This document shows, piece after piece, positions 1 through 10,873 of a stretch of DNA of 64,000 bases; within the stretch, counting starts at the first letter, position 1; each line of letters opens with the position of its first letter. The stretch covers positions 117,374,847 to 117,438,846 of the forward strand of contig NC_081406.1 in the NCBI RefSeq assembly GCF_030272615.1, given 5' to 3'. The notes beneath the pieces were generated by a model that worked only from the letters and a program-made list of their open reading frames with translations, made no database searches and was not told the origin of the DNA. The DNA is from Cryptomeria japonica. Its lineage: Eukaryota; Streptophyta; Pinopsida; Cupressales; Cupressaceae. The position numbers and the translations under genes were made by a program.

Positions 1-1332
1 AATAGAGAATCCAATCTTATTATACAGTCAGCCAATAGAAAAATAACACCCAATGGCTTTATAAAATAATAAAAGTATTTTTGGCTGCTCCTTGACCCCG
101 CAAGGAGCTATGCCCCTTGACCCTAACTTAGAGGCGCTGCCCCCAAACCCTCGTTGAAAAATATAGGGGGAAACTGCACCAATAGAAGGGGGAAAAATTT
201 AACCTCTGAGACTGATTAGGCTCCACATAACAATAATATTACCATCTTATATTTCCATTCAAAATAATTATATGGTGTTAAAAGAGGAACTATAGATGCA
301 TCCATGATAATAGAAAATAGAATTACAAGGGATTAGGAAAAATGCAAGAAAGAAGACACACAAGGAAATCCCTATTTCCACTATTCTCTTAAAATCGGGC
401 CCCCTTAAATATTAAAAGGTTGGCACTATTTAATTTGTGCATTTACAAGGCCTTTTGTCATGTTACAATGTTTTTAAGGCCTCCAATGGATTTTTTTTTT
501 TTTTTTTGATATAAATAAGTATGATACAAAAATTGAAAAAAATAGCCTTATTGTTGTGTAATACTCTTTGATAATTTTCCAATGATTATTCTTTTTTTTT
601 AAAATGGAATTTTGAGGTGAAAGATGTCTTGTTGAAGACAAAAAATGAATATTATACAACTTGAAATACTTGATATAAAATGATAGAATTTATTGATAAG
701 ACTTATCTGGATGAAAAGTGCTCATTTCCAGCTTTTTGTCAAGTACTCATTTATGAAAATCCGACACTTGAGGCATAAGTTATGCAGTTTTTAAAAATGT
801 TGCTAAATTTGCCAACCCAAATAACTCACACCTTATTGAAGCTCAATTCCTACAAAAATTGACTTTATGCAAAAAGTAAGAGATACCTAGATGGTTTTTT
901 GATGCTAGGAACCATACTAAGAGATCTATTTTCATGCAAAAGAGTAGAAGTTGGATTTTTGAAGCCAAAATGAAAAATAGCTCGAGTAAAATTTTGAAAT
1001 TTTTATTCTAATTTTACTGTGTCCTCCAAACTCTGATTTTGGTGAAGTAAAAGTTACTTTTGACTTTCTCAAGCCTTTTAAACACTTTGAAAATGTTGAA
1101 AAAGTCTCCAATAAAATACCAAAATGTTGCAATCATATAGATCTCACATGAATATACATATATTTAAACCAAATTAACTAGAAGTTTTTTTTCCTTTAAA
1201 TTGTTTTGATTCTCTAGGTCATGCGAGAATATAAGAGAATATCACACTTGGTTTTGAAAAACAAATTAGCTATTTAATAGTCTCAACTCTCTCTAAAAAT
1301 AAGAAAAACAATGAGCTATACCAAAAAACATA
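1..1332. other. Unassigned repeat-derived DNA left of an LTR
   Basis: No gene is supported here. The stretch is AT-rich, with a C-rich quasi-repeat around 85-175 (variants of a CCTTGACCC word) of a kind often seen in plant retroelement leaders. It lies on the internal side of the LTR at 1345-1957, so it should be the interior of a minus-strand retrotransposon. I recognise no gag or pol motif in it. The short open frames, such as 66 codons at 932-1132 on the minus strand, look like chance. Confidence 0.3.
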
Positions 1333-1957
1333 GTTTTGATACCATGTTAGATTCTACAAGAAGAAAGAACTAAGCTAGGATCTGATGTTGGTCATAGATC
1401 ACATGCAACTACAAGAAATAGATGATTGTAGATCAAAATTGTTGAATGAAGATAAATCTAAATTGAGAAAAAAATAGAGACAAAGAAAAAGAATTTTGAG
1501 AATACTTTCAATACTCTCATTGAGCTATCACTGAACTAGTGAAGGTGAGACTAAAGTACTAATTATATAGAAAAAAAAATAGCATGTACATTGAAGGAGT
1601 ACAATAGCTCCTATTTCCCATAAAACTTGAGGGAGGTTTTACCTACTTGGTAAAATGCCAAAACATGTTGTATAACCTCCTTACATGAAGATAGGGAAGG
1701 TGTTGTGAAAGGTGCCACATAAATCCAAAAGAGGGTGAGAAACCTAACTATGCCATTACCCACTTAGGAAATGACAAAAAGTGGCTATGTAAGGTGGTAT
1801 AACAAGACCAAAGAGGGTGTGTAGCATAACTACCCATGTGTGGGTGAGACTGACACATGTACTTGATGTATTTCACCACGTGTACTCATATTAACTGCTC
1901 TTAGTAACCCAAGTAAGATTAAATAAAATATGCAGGAAAAATAAATATCACCTAACA
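1333..1957 (-). mobile_element. Copia-type LTR with adjacent primer-binding site
   Basis: Read on the minus strand, the segment 1957-1345 starts TGTTAGGTG and ends AGAATCTAACA, so it has TG...CA ends and is about 613 bp long. It is followed at 1344-1333 by TGGTATCAAAAC, a one- or two-base variant of the plant initiator-Met tRNA primer site. This marks the 5' LTR of a minus-strand element. Its sequence, including words around a CCAAAAGAGGGTG core, resembles the LTR ending at 53297, so both belong to one Copia family. The partner LTR would lie to the left, outside the window. Confidence 0.6.
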
Positions 1958-2249
1958 TAAGGAAAAAAAAAATGGCATCTTCAAGATTTCTTCTTCTTCT
2001 TGTCAACATGACTGAACCCATCACCTTTATTTTTGTTGTCCTTAGTCACTTTGGACTAATCACCCAAAATTTTGGAACCAAGATAATGTGGATCTTATAC
2101 ACTTGTCCTCATGGAATGCTCAATATCCTTATTAGCTTATTTCTCGATGTGTAGTGTTCTCTAATTTCATATAATCTCATTTAGGTTCTTAGTAATCTTT
2201 CTACACTTTAGATTATTTCTCAACTACCTATGCACTTTCTCCAAATCCT

Positions 2250-3450
2250 TTCTCAAGGATAGTTCTTCTTCTTCAAGTCCTTTACAATCCTTCTATTTAG
2301 TCCTTAATTTTTTTGTTCTAACATCATTTCTCCTTTTCACTTCTTCTAAAATCGAAATGTCAAATTTATGATCAACTCCTCTATTTTTTCTTGGCTTTTA
2401 ATGTCCTCTAAAAATTTTAATTCTTGTTTTGCAATTCTTTTCTTAAGATTCTTGATCTCCATGTGAGGATAATGGATTTCTTCTTCAAGATCCATTTCAA
2501 CATCTTCCTTTTCATTTTTAGAAAACACTTCCCTACATCCATAGCTAGGGTTTCCATCACCATGAATAGAGAATTTTCACTATAAATTTCTAAAGTGTGT
2601 TGATCATACTCATTGAGTGAGTAGCCATCTTTATTAGCATAGAATGTATTCCTCTTCTTATGTCAGGGTATCTCGTTACTACCTAATCTTAGGGGAAAAT
2701 TTGAAGTAATGTGCCCAATTCTACCATAATTGAAACATTTGAATGATAAATTACCAATATACTTGCTGGAACCTTTTTTTAATCTCTTCACAAACTTTAC
2801 TTCACAAATTTGAGCTTTATCGTTCACAATCCTCATCTCATATTTGGTTACAATCCCACGTAGCTCATTAGATATTCAAACTATTCAAATATTTGGCATC
2901 TTCTACTAGATAGAGATTTTTGAATTAAACTTAGAGAGAAGGGATCTAAGTACCCTTTTGACAATAACTAAATCTTTCACTTCTTCACCAAGTCCTTTGA
3001 GGGTATTGACAATTTCATCAATGCAAAGTAGATATACGTCAATGTTTTCTTCTTCTTTCATCTTCATAATTTCAAACAACCCTAGGTAGGTTTGAAGATT
3101 TTCTTCCTCGAATTTATTATCAGTTTCATAGATATTGTGAAGCTTGTCCCAAACTTCTCTTGCGGTCTTGCAATGCATTATAATCAAAAGCTCATAGTTA
3201 GATAAACCACATAAAATATCTTTCCTTACTTTTGCATTAGTTTCACATGCTCTCCTTCATGGTTGATCTCTTGGAGGAAATTTTGGAATCTCATAGTCAT
3301 CCACAACAGATTGCCATACATCAAACACTAAAGCCATCAAATACGTTCCCATCATTACTCTCCAAAAAGCATATTTATATCCATCAACAAAGGTTTCTTG
3401 TTTCAAGAAAAACCTTCCTCAACTTCTTTGTGTGCCATTTTGGATCTACC
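2250..3450 (-). pseudogene. Copia gag remnant (UBN2-type capsid and zinc knuckle)
   Basis: Reading the minus strand from about 3450 down, a gag-type protein can be followed across several frames. It has an N-terminal YAFWRVMMGTYL segment (compare the W-K-x-x-M motif of Copia gag). An uninterrupted 93-codon stretch follows at 3187-2906, with TAREVWDKLHNIYE and a later VLRSLLSKF, as in the UBN2/gag domain. A degenerate CCHC knuckle lies near 2700-2760, where two of the cysteines are now Tyr and Phe. A charged coiled-coil tail (60 codons) occupies 2346-2528. Stops and frameshifts occur throughout, so it is dead. The primer site and LTR lie just upstream (3482-3900), as expected for gag next to the 5' LTR. 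Confidence 0.6.
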
Positions 3451-3481
3451 TCAATTTGTTAAGATTTTTCTAAGAAACTTA

Positions 3482-3900
3482 GCTTTGATACCAATTGAAA
3501 GCACACAAATATACTAGGAGGGGGAGGTGAATTAGTATATGCCAAATATCAACTTCAATTCAAATTATTATTAGGATCATTATAAGACCTTATTGACATT
3601 AAAGAAGCTAAGAAAGAAGATAAGAACAATCACACATCAACACATATGAATATGAAATATACGTGAAAGAATAGAAGGGAAAAATCACATTGAGAATAGT
3701 TTCTTGGATCTACTATCCAAATCTAGCCTCAAAAAGACAATAAAGAACTTATAGTATTTTGTCGACACAAACTTATAGGATTACAACCGGAGATGAAGAC
3801 ACCAATCCCCAAATATATTTGTAGTCACTAACCTATATATACACTAATCCCCTAATACAAGAAGTAAGTACCAATTCAGACTAATCGACTTTTCCTTTTC
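3482..3900 (-). mobile_element. Partial 5' LTR and primer site, Sirevirus-like
   Basis: On the minus strand, the LTR end GTGTGCTTTCA (ending at 3496) is followed by ATTGGTATCAAAGC at 3495-3482, a classic plant Copia primer-binding site. Just inside the LTR is an ATTCACCTCCCCCTCCTAG block flanked by ATACT/AGTAT. The same design occurs at the end of the LTR at 58711-59593. That C-rich block next to the primer site is typical of the Sirevirus (SIRE/Maximus) branch of Copia. The outer boundary is not visible; 3900 is a guess. Confidence 0.5.
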
Positions 3901-4250
3901 AATTATTTGAGACGGCCATTTTTTAACTTCAACACTAACCATTCTCACTTGTTCAAAAATTTAAGAACTTTTAAAACTCCACTTTTTCATATGCGCACAC
4001 AAAAAAAAAGAAGAGAGGTTCTTAGTAAAATTTATACTTTGAGATTTTTAAAAAAATTTATTACTTCTTTCAAAGATTTGAAAACATCAATATAAGTGAC
4101 ACTAGAACCACAATATTTTTTGTAAGAATATAAATATCTATAAAAAAAATAATGATTTATTTCCTCCAACGATTTTTAAATCTTTGTTTATCCCAAACCT
4201 TTTTTAATCTATATATTTTATCAACTTTTTGTAAATTTGTACAAGCTTTT

Positions 4251-4386
4251 AATGTTTCTCTATTATTTATCCACTAATAAAAATATGATTAAATCCTTAT
4301 GAAACATTATTATTTGCTTTTAATGTTTTTCTATTATTTATCCACTAATAAAAATATGATTAAATCCTTATGAAACATTATATTTG
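4251..4386. repeat. 71-bp tandem direct repeat, two copies
   Basis: Two nearly identical AT-rich copies start with AATGTTT at 4251 and 4322, and each contains a TATCCACTAATAAAAATATG word. The period is 71 bp with a single obvious substitution in the shared part, so the duplication is recent. It lies about 220 bp beyond the stop codon of the receptor kinase gene; no function is apparent. Confidence 0.8.
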
Positions 4387-4605
4387 TAAATAATATTAAT
4401 GAAATATACAAAATTCTTATACAGATTGGAAAATTATTTATTTCCAATCTGTCCAATAATTTTTTAATGCCTAACAATAATTGAAAACTAGTTAGGATAT
4501 TTATCAGAAATAATGACAACATTAAAATGTAACTATACATTGGCACTTTAAACCGTTAAGCTAACAGTAAATACAAAATTTCTAAAACGAAATCAGAGAT
4601 GCACT

Positions 4606-6904
4606 TTAATCCGAAGCTACGCCGGGCCAGTTTTCCTGCAGTGAAGTTAACGAAGATGTTGGCGTGCTGCTTATTGAGGTTGAAGATTCTGAGCTTTCCT
4701 GCAGCATCTCCTTGATTTCTGTGAGACGGGCGACTACTTCTTTCATGGTTGGTCTAAAATCCCTTTCTATGGCAAGGCACTCAAACGCCAATTCGGCAAC
4801 TGCAGCAACAGTGACCTTCACTTCCTGATTTCTTTCAATCTTCAATTCTGGATCGACCAGTTCATCCAAAACACCTCTTTTGATCTTGTCTGTGGCCATA
4901 TTAGCAAGGCTGATTTCATTTCTATTTCGCATAATATCCACTGCGACTTTGGCAGAGATGATCTCCACCAAAACAACCCCAAAGCTGTACACATCAGACT
5001 TCTCAGTGAGCTGGAAGCATTCATGGTACTCTGGGTCAACATACCCAGGTGTACCTTGCGGGGCAGTTGTGACGTGTGACACATTCACAGGCAATAACCT
5101 AGAAAGCCCAAAATCTGCAACTTTTGCTCTAAAATGTTCGTCGCGTAAAATGTTGTCAGATTTAACATCTCTGTGCAATATGGGTGGACAGATGTTGTGG
5201 AGATACGCCAAGGCCTGAGCAGTTTCTATGGCTATATCTAAACGAGTTACCCAAGGCAAGCCTCCGGGAGCTCTTCGGCTGCCATGAGGGTGATCAAACA
5301 AGGTCCCATTTGGCACAAACTCGTAAACAAGCAGTAGCATTGGACTCTGTGGGCTCGTACAGCCATAGAGACGAACAAGATTTGGATGACACAGGGATGA
5401 CAGTATTTGGACCTCGTTCATAAATTGTTCAACTGTTCTGGATCTATCCTGATAAAGCCTCTTCACTGCTACAGCTCGTCCATCCTTAAGTTTACCCAGG
5501 TATACCACGCCAAACCCTCCATCTCCAAGTTCGTTCTTCTCGTCGAAGAAATTTGTCGCTTGCTGTAGTTCTTCATAAGGAAACATGGGCAAATTGCCCA
5601 TCATATACATTACGAGACCTGCTTCCATGTCGCTTCGCTGATAGTTACTGTAATCATCACCAAGCCCGCGGTTATGAGGCCTTTTTCTTCTCTTGACATA
5701 CAAAATATAAGGCACTGCTAGTGCTAAGATAAGTGCAGCTCCCCCGATAGAGCTACCTGCATTAGAGCATTCTAATTAAATATTACACTTTTAATAGCTA
5801 AATAATTAATAGTAATTTAACATGTTATCTTATCGAGAATTAATAAATAATTACTTATTAATCGTTAAATCTAATGATTTTTAACTATAGTCCTGTAAAA
5901 TGTTTGAAATATATTTAGCTTTGACGTGAAAATTGTGGATCTTAAAGCGGAAAGGGTGCTTACCAAGAGCAATAACAGTCTTATTAGAAGTGTTACACCC
6001 ACCTGCATGATCTCAATTATAAGTAAAGGCAGAGATAATGGTTAGTATTTTGCTTAGGAAATATAAATGAAAAAATAAAATAAAACTTTCTTTAGACATA
6101 AAAGTTGGACAATTTTCATTCATCTGTCAATTAAGTAGACATGGAGTTACGTCCCTTACCGGGATTCGACGAATTGCAATTCAATTGCGTCGGATTTTTG
6201 GTGTCGGAAATACAATCCTTTCTCCTTGGGTCGCAATGCTCACAGCCTTCGCTGAAATTCCATATTACTCTGATCCCATCCTTTATACTTGGAAGGAACG
6301 GTAGATTAGCTGTGTCGATTTTTTTAACAGGTCGATGCACTAATAACTTACAATACTTACTCAAAGTCAAGTGTGAATAGTACCAACTCTTATTACATTC
6401 TAAATCATACTCTTGAGCGTGCGGGTACTCTCTGATCTCTTCTGTGCACTCTCCCCATAGACTTATATTCATGTAATCATCAGAAATTCGCAACTGTGGG
6501 CTAGACAATAATTCCATTGTATGGTTACTGGTCGACAGGTTACAAGCATCTCCCCACATATTTCTATCAACTATTTGCATTGAATTGATTGGAAATTCTT
6601 TCTGGTAGCCAAGAGGTTCCCGTATATAGTATTGGTAACCACTGATGTTAATTAGAGGCATCTTCACTTTATCATCACAGTCCAGCCGAAAAGCAGGGTC
6701 ACCGCAACCGCTGCTCTTTGTTCCGAAGGGATATTGGAATAAATGACCCCCACATTCGAAGGGTTCTGGACAAGCTTGAGGTAAAGAAGCGAGGCATGGT
6801 ATGAATATTATGAAGAAAAGAAAGAGGAAGCGCAGGAAGAATACAGGGTGCAGACTGAAATGCTTAAAATGGCATAGATGAAGAGGCAGTCCTTCCATTT
6901 TCAT
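4606..6904 (-). CDS. LRK10L/WAK-like receptor protein kinase, three exons, intact
   Basis: A plasma-membrane receptor Ser/Thr kinase of the LRK10-like/WAK-like class, which in the family acts in wall, pathogen or stress sensing. By splice consensus the exons are 6904-6160, 6002-5964 and 5756-4606. They sum to 1935 nt, an exact 644-codon reading frame plus stop. Residues 1-45 hold a Leu/Phe-rich signal peptide. The ectodomain follows: a GUB_WAK_bind-type Cys pattern (CPEPFECGG, GCGDPAFRLDCDD) and a WAK-associated C-terminus (WNFSEGCEHC). A transmembrane helix is split over exons 2 and 3. The kinase domain has a GDGGFGVVY loop, AVKRL lysine, HRDVKSDN catalytic loop, DFG and GTPGYVDPEY, so it is an RD kinase. 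Oddity: the usual NILLDEH is NILRDEH. The first ATG at 6904 is preferred because it precedes the signal peptide; ATG 6898 is possible. The ectodomain and promoter are duplicated at 31.5-32.9 kb. Confidence 0.92.
5964..6002 (-). other. 39-nt micro-exon of the receptor kinase gene
   Basis: On the minus strand a CATGCAG acceptor precedes 39 nt that end at a CTCTTG/GTAAGC donor. It adds exactly 13 codons and joins exon 1 (ending CCCG/GTAAGG, phase 1) to exon 3 (after AATGCAG) without changing frame. It encodes GGCNTSNKTVIALG across the junctions, the juxtamembrane segment. Two decayed copies of the same 39-nt exon exist at the second locus (30997-31035 and 31324-31362), which supports it as a real exon. 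Confidence 0.85.
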
Positions 6905-7420
6905 CTTAGTTACAACGGTGAGAAGAAAACAAGTAGAAATGAGGTGAACAAAGGAACGTGCATGACAGTTTAATAGCGAAGGAAGCAGGTAGGAGAAACC
7001 AAGAAAATGAGAGGTTTGTGAAAAAACATAACAAAAATAGCCAAGTCAATACGGCAATTGACCTTACTTCCATTACCGACGTGAAAAGTCGGAGTCAATA
7101 CGCCATTTTGACCTAGTACGCAGTTGAATCCTGACAAATTTCAATATTCAACAATTGAATCGCGCATATCAACGACTCATAAATTTTACGCGCTTTTCTT
7201 TGACGCATTATAACAAAACCATTTGAATTCCGCGAAAGATACGTTTAGTTTGACGTAGAGGGGAAGGTCGAGATCATTATAAATTATTGTGAGATCTTTC
7301 TACGAAAATCACTCCACTAAAGGGAAATTGCATCGTATGCATGGAAATATGAAATGTCGGTCCTAGAGCTTCACCTTTTCTTTTATATTGTTGGAGGATG
7401 TGAGATTTTTATCTAAAACT
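6905..7420 (-). promoter_or_regulatory. Promoter and 5' region of the intact receptor kinase
   Basis: The region upstream of the ATG is strongly conserved with 32231-32890 at the second locus, so the promoter was part of the duplication. It carries TTGACC W-box cores at 7058-7063 and 7108-7113 (plus-strand coordinates) and GTCAA cores around 7045 and 7094. W-boxes are binding sites of WRKY factors, which fits pathogen- or stress-responsive expression (inference). A TATA-like run lies near 7278-7290. The transcription start cannot be placed from sequence alone. Confidence 0.5.
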
Positions 7421-8618
7421 TTTTTTTGATTTCACATGAAATGATAATTGAATTAAAAAACTCAGTAAATTTTATAGAAAAGGAGAAATAGTCTTGGTAT
7501 TAATTAACAATCGCATCTTGGTGTGCAATGGATATGTTGAAGTGGTGTGCAAGGTTAATTAGGAAAAAATCTAGTCTAGGATTTTCATACATTTGTGAAA
7601 TATATGTGGTCATTTGGTAGACCATTTAGCAAATGATGTTTGTTTGTTCAACAAAGGTCTCAATGGAGAAGTGATAGCTTCAAATCAATTATACATCCAA
7701 TTATAGACATCAAGTTATAGGGATCCAAAAGTCAGTAAAAAAACCTCTAAAGAAAGAAGATAATCAAACTCCAATACCAACAAGTTTGTGATATGTTTGC
7801 AATAGGGATAGACAGAGAGGAATGGAGAGCGAGAAAAAGAGAGGGAGAGATGAAGATAGATAGATATAGAAGAGATAAATATATGGAGAGAGGTGGAGAG
7901 AGATAACAAGATAGAGATAGATGGAGAGATGAAAGAATATATTTTTTAACCTCTTTTAACCATATATTACAAACATTAAGGAAGACAAGGGAAGAAAATC
8001 AAAGTGAGGGCCTTGGTGTGAGAGAGAGAGAGAGAGGGGGGGAGGGGGGATTTTAATGCAAACTTGAACTTGTAATAGGTATATTAGGTATTTTAAACAT
8101 TTTTATGTTGTGTAATGTTTTGATTGGATTAAACTAGGAGAGGCCCAAAAAATTACACAACTACTACATAGATGAAAATACGAGAGAAACCATGAGACTC
8201 ATGAAGAGTGAGAACCCAAAACCTGAGTACCAGCTGCTAGAAAGGAATAGAGCCTAGTGGGCACCCAAAACTAGACAACACAAAACCAAAGACTAGAGTA
8301 GACTATGGAAAAATAGAGCATAAAACCAATAGACCAACCCCCACCGAAGGCACAAACCGATGGCCTACCTCATGGGGGCTTTTCAATCTTTCAATCTTGG
8401 CTCATAGCCTTCACCCGATCGGAGAGGAAGAGCCTCTTGTTTGATCCTTTACCTGATGAATCAGTGGGGGACTTTGAAGTCACTTTCACTCGTCTTTAAA
8501 CCAGTGACAAGGGAAGAAGCTAATTGTTGCTTCTTTCTTTCCTACCTCTTGTCAATTTCCTCTTGAATGGCCTCTATAGTTGTTGAATTATTTTTGAACA
8601 TTTTACTGTTCTGAGCCA
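7421..8618. repeat. Non-coding DNA with GA-rich microsatellite (about 7800-8045)
   Basis: No gene is supported. Between about 7800 and 8045 the plus strand is a purine-rich low-complexity tract of GAGA and GATAGA words ending in a pure AG run and a G-run. The 64-codon minus-strand frame over it is a low-complexity artefact. The part from 8100 to 8618 looks like decayed retroelement sequence upstream of orphan ORF A, but nothing can be named. Confidence 0.5.
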
Positions 8619-10010
8619 TTACTTCCTCCATTTTCCTTTTAAGGGGCACTTGGCTATTTTGCAACACCTCATAGCCTTCATTGTCTCCTTCAAGTCCTCC
8701 TTTTGGTTAATCTTATCACACAATCCCTTAAGTTGCTCCTCCATTCCTTCCCACTTATCAAGATTTTTGACTAAATCATTAGCCATGGTCCAAACTCTCT
8801 GATCTTTGTCTTTCATTCCCTAGGTAGAAGCTCTAGAATCCTCTTTGGAAAGGGCTTCCAATTTGTTAATTTTCTTTTTTGCCACATTAAGCTGACCTAG
8901 AAGCTAACAAATTATAGCTTCTTCCTTGTTGTAGCCATCACATAGGGGCACATCTATTCTGGCTCCAAAATGACAATACGGATTGACTAACACACATGTT
9001 AGTCGCACATTTTACACCATTGATTTTGTAATTAACGGCTGCGATTGACTAACCTGTCGCTAACACACTATACAAAAGGTCCGTTTTGGAGCCAGAATAG
9101 ACACAACCATCACATAGCTCACTAACTCTATTTACAAAGGTAGGAAAGTCCCATTTCCTTGGTGAATTTGTAGGTGAGGGGAGAGGGAAGCCAAAAGAAG
9201 GGGTAGAAGGGGGTACCAACCTTGTTAATAGGGTTATCTGGGGTCCATTCTAACCTAGTAGACCATGAGGAATCGAAGTCCTCAAAGGAATTTTCCTCTC
9301 CATCTGGCTCTTTGACAATGTATTCAATAGTGGGGGGGGCTTGGGGGTTCTTATATTTAGCCATTTTGTTGGGGTTACCCTAGATAGGGGTCCCTTTGGG
9401 TATAGGAGTAGAACTGACATATTTACTCTCTAAGATGTCTGATATCTCAACACACAAAGTGGGGCTAGAGGGATTGCAAGCCAGACCATAGGTGGAGGTT
9501 AAATTCATGAGAAAAATGTATAGCTACATGATAAGCCCTGGTGTAGGGGAACGAAATTTTTGGTTTTGGCCACAACAAAAGATTTAGAAATAGACCAAAA
9601 AAGCCAATAAGGGTTCAAATTCATCTTCACCCTTTACCTTAATTGGTTGAGCATGGGGAAAATATGTGAATGAAATCATTTAAACCACCCATCCAAGGTG
9701 ATGAACTTCATGAGAATGAGTGTTGCCTGATTCCATACTTTCTCGCTTGGCTTCAACAACCTCTTTAAATCCTCCTTCTAATTACCCTTTGATTTCTTTG
9801 TGAAGGTCATGCCTTCCACCACAAAACCCATAGTAGTTGCAATGGTTTCAATAGACATAGTTAATTTTACCTCACCCACTTGAACTTCACCTTCATGCCA
9901 AGATTGGGTAAACCATTCAGATAGAGTAGGTTTGTAAACCTTCATTCCTTCAATGTAAGTCACTAGATTACCCTCCACCACCTTATTTCAAAGAACCCCA
10001 TTTTATTGAA
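8619..10010 (-). pseudogene. Orphan retroelement-type ORF, copy A (decayed)
   Basis: I do not recognise a named family. Read on the minus strand from about 10010, an N-terminal module (67-codon frame 9981-9778) contains LVTYIEGMKVYKPTLSEWF, then SWHEGEV and SIETIATTMGFVVEG. This aligns by eye with copy B (LTPYIE, GWDEGM, VSKEVV, LVEG). A second block near 9580-9720 (LNQLR, SISKSF, LHQGLS) aligns with copy B near 38870-39060. Beyond that come a 78-codon segment (9364-9128) and a coiled-coil-like tail (8816-8619). Stops and frameshifts show it is dead. A MITE at 8946-9106 interrupts the tail; removing it with one target copy rejoins the frame. An RNase H fragment lies directly upstream. Confidence 0.5.
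8946..9106. mobile_element. 161-bp MITE with 11-bp target-site duplication
   Basis: Inverted repeats CTATTCTGGCTCCAAAA (8954-8970) and its exact complement (9084-9100) lie near the ends. An 11-bp direct repeat CCATCACATAG sits immediately outside on both sides (8935-8945 and 9107-9117). Deleting the element plus one repeat copy restores an open minus-strand frame through the site (VSELCDGYNKEEA), direct evidence of insertion. A 9-11-bp duplication is typical of Mutator-like elements, so a MULE-derived MITE is the best guess. There is no coding capacity. Confidence 0.75.
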
Positions 10011-10273
10011 ATTTGACACAATTGTTTGGCTCCATCTAAATAAGGTCCCCACCTATGGTTTGCATAGTAAAGCCAAGAACAGGGCCCAAAAAAGCATAGC
10101 TAAAACCAACTTTGGGAAAGACACAAAAAAAGAAAATATTGCTTAAAGCATAGCTTTCACTAGTTTTAACCAGGCCAATACTTATAAATAAGTGATTGAA
10201 GTACAACATGGCCAAGATGAAGATGGAAAAGGTGATTTTAAAAAATTTAGTTCTAATTGCCAGGATTAAAGTC

Positions 10274-10873
10274 TTAAAGGATCACAACACAAATATCTAA
10301 GTTAGGTAATTCATGTTGCACCATCCATGCTGTAAGCCCCTCGAAAAAATGACCTAAGTTAGACTGCCTATCTGTAGTCCTATTTCCTTCTTTGAAGATG
10401 TGTTCACGTCTTATATGGCTAAATGTAGCAATAATACCTTGGCTTTTATTCATTAGGTTCACCACCTACCATCCAGGTTTCGCCTTTCCTTGCAACATAA
10501 TGATGTCGTTATTAGAATCACCTTGAATGATGATATTTTGGTAGCCCTTGTCCTTAGCAATAAAGATGCCAACAAATGTTGCCAACTCTTTCACCATGTT
10601 AGATGTCTGAGTGCCTAGGTTAGCCATGTAGGCCACTAGGAATTTTCCACTTGAATCTCTAATGACCTCTCCCCCACTCTCCCAACCTAGGTTATATTTA
10701 GAAGACCCATCAAATTTTAATTTCAACCAACTGGTGTGGGGGGGGCTATTTAATATTTTTCTTAAACCTAAAAGGTGGGGAGATAAAGCTAGAAAAGACA
10801 TCAACGAAATCCTAATTCCTGACAATAATCTAGTCCAAAGACAAAGGGGTGTGTGAGTTTTTGTATTTACCAA
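10274..10873 (-). pseudogene. LINE-type RNase H domain (RVT_3-like) fragment
   Basis: Two open segments, 10873-10466 and 10465-10274, lie in one frame separated by a single TAG. They encode a plant LINE-type RNase H: KLKFDGSSKYN (first Asp), KELATFVGIFIAKDKG (catalytic Glu helix), IIIQGDSNN (second Asp), then HIRREHIFKEGNRTTDRQSN, where the family has N-x-x-AD-x-LAN. In the family this domain closes LINE ORF2. No reverse transcriptase is visible upstream in the window, so it is a fragment. Orphan ORF A starts about 260 bp downstream, and the same order is seen at 32.93-33.9 kb. Confidence 0.7.

Noticed and set aside
1972-2154. 60-codon plus-strand frame as a small gene
   Set aside because: It begins in or near the LTR edge, has no motif, and codon content looks like chance in AT-rich DNA.
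4842-5423. Frames of 79-112 codons overlapping the kinase exon (both strands)
   Set aside because: They are out-of-frame shadows of a strongly conserved kinase domain.
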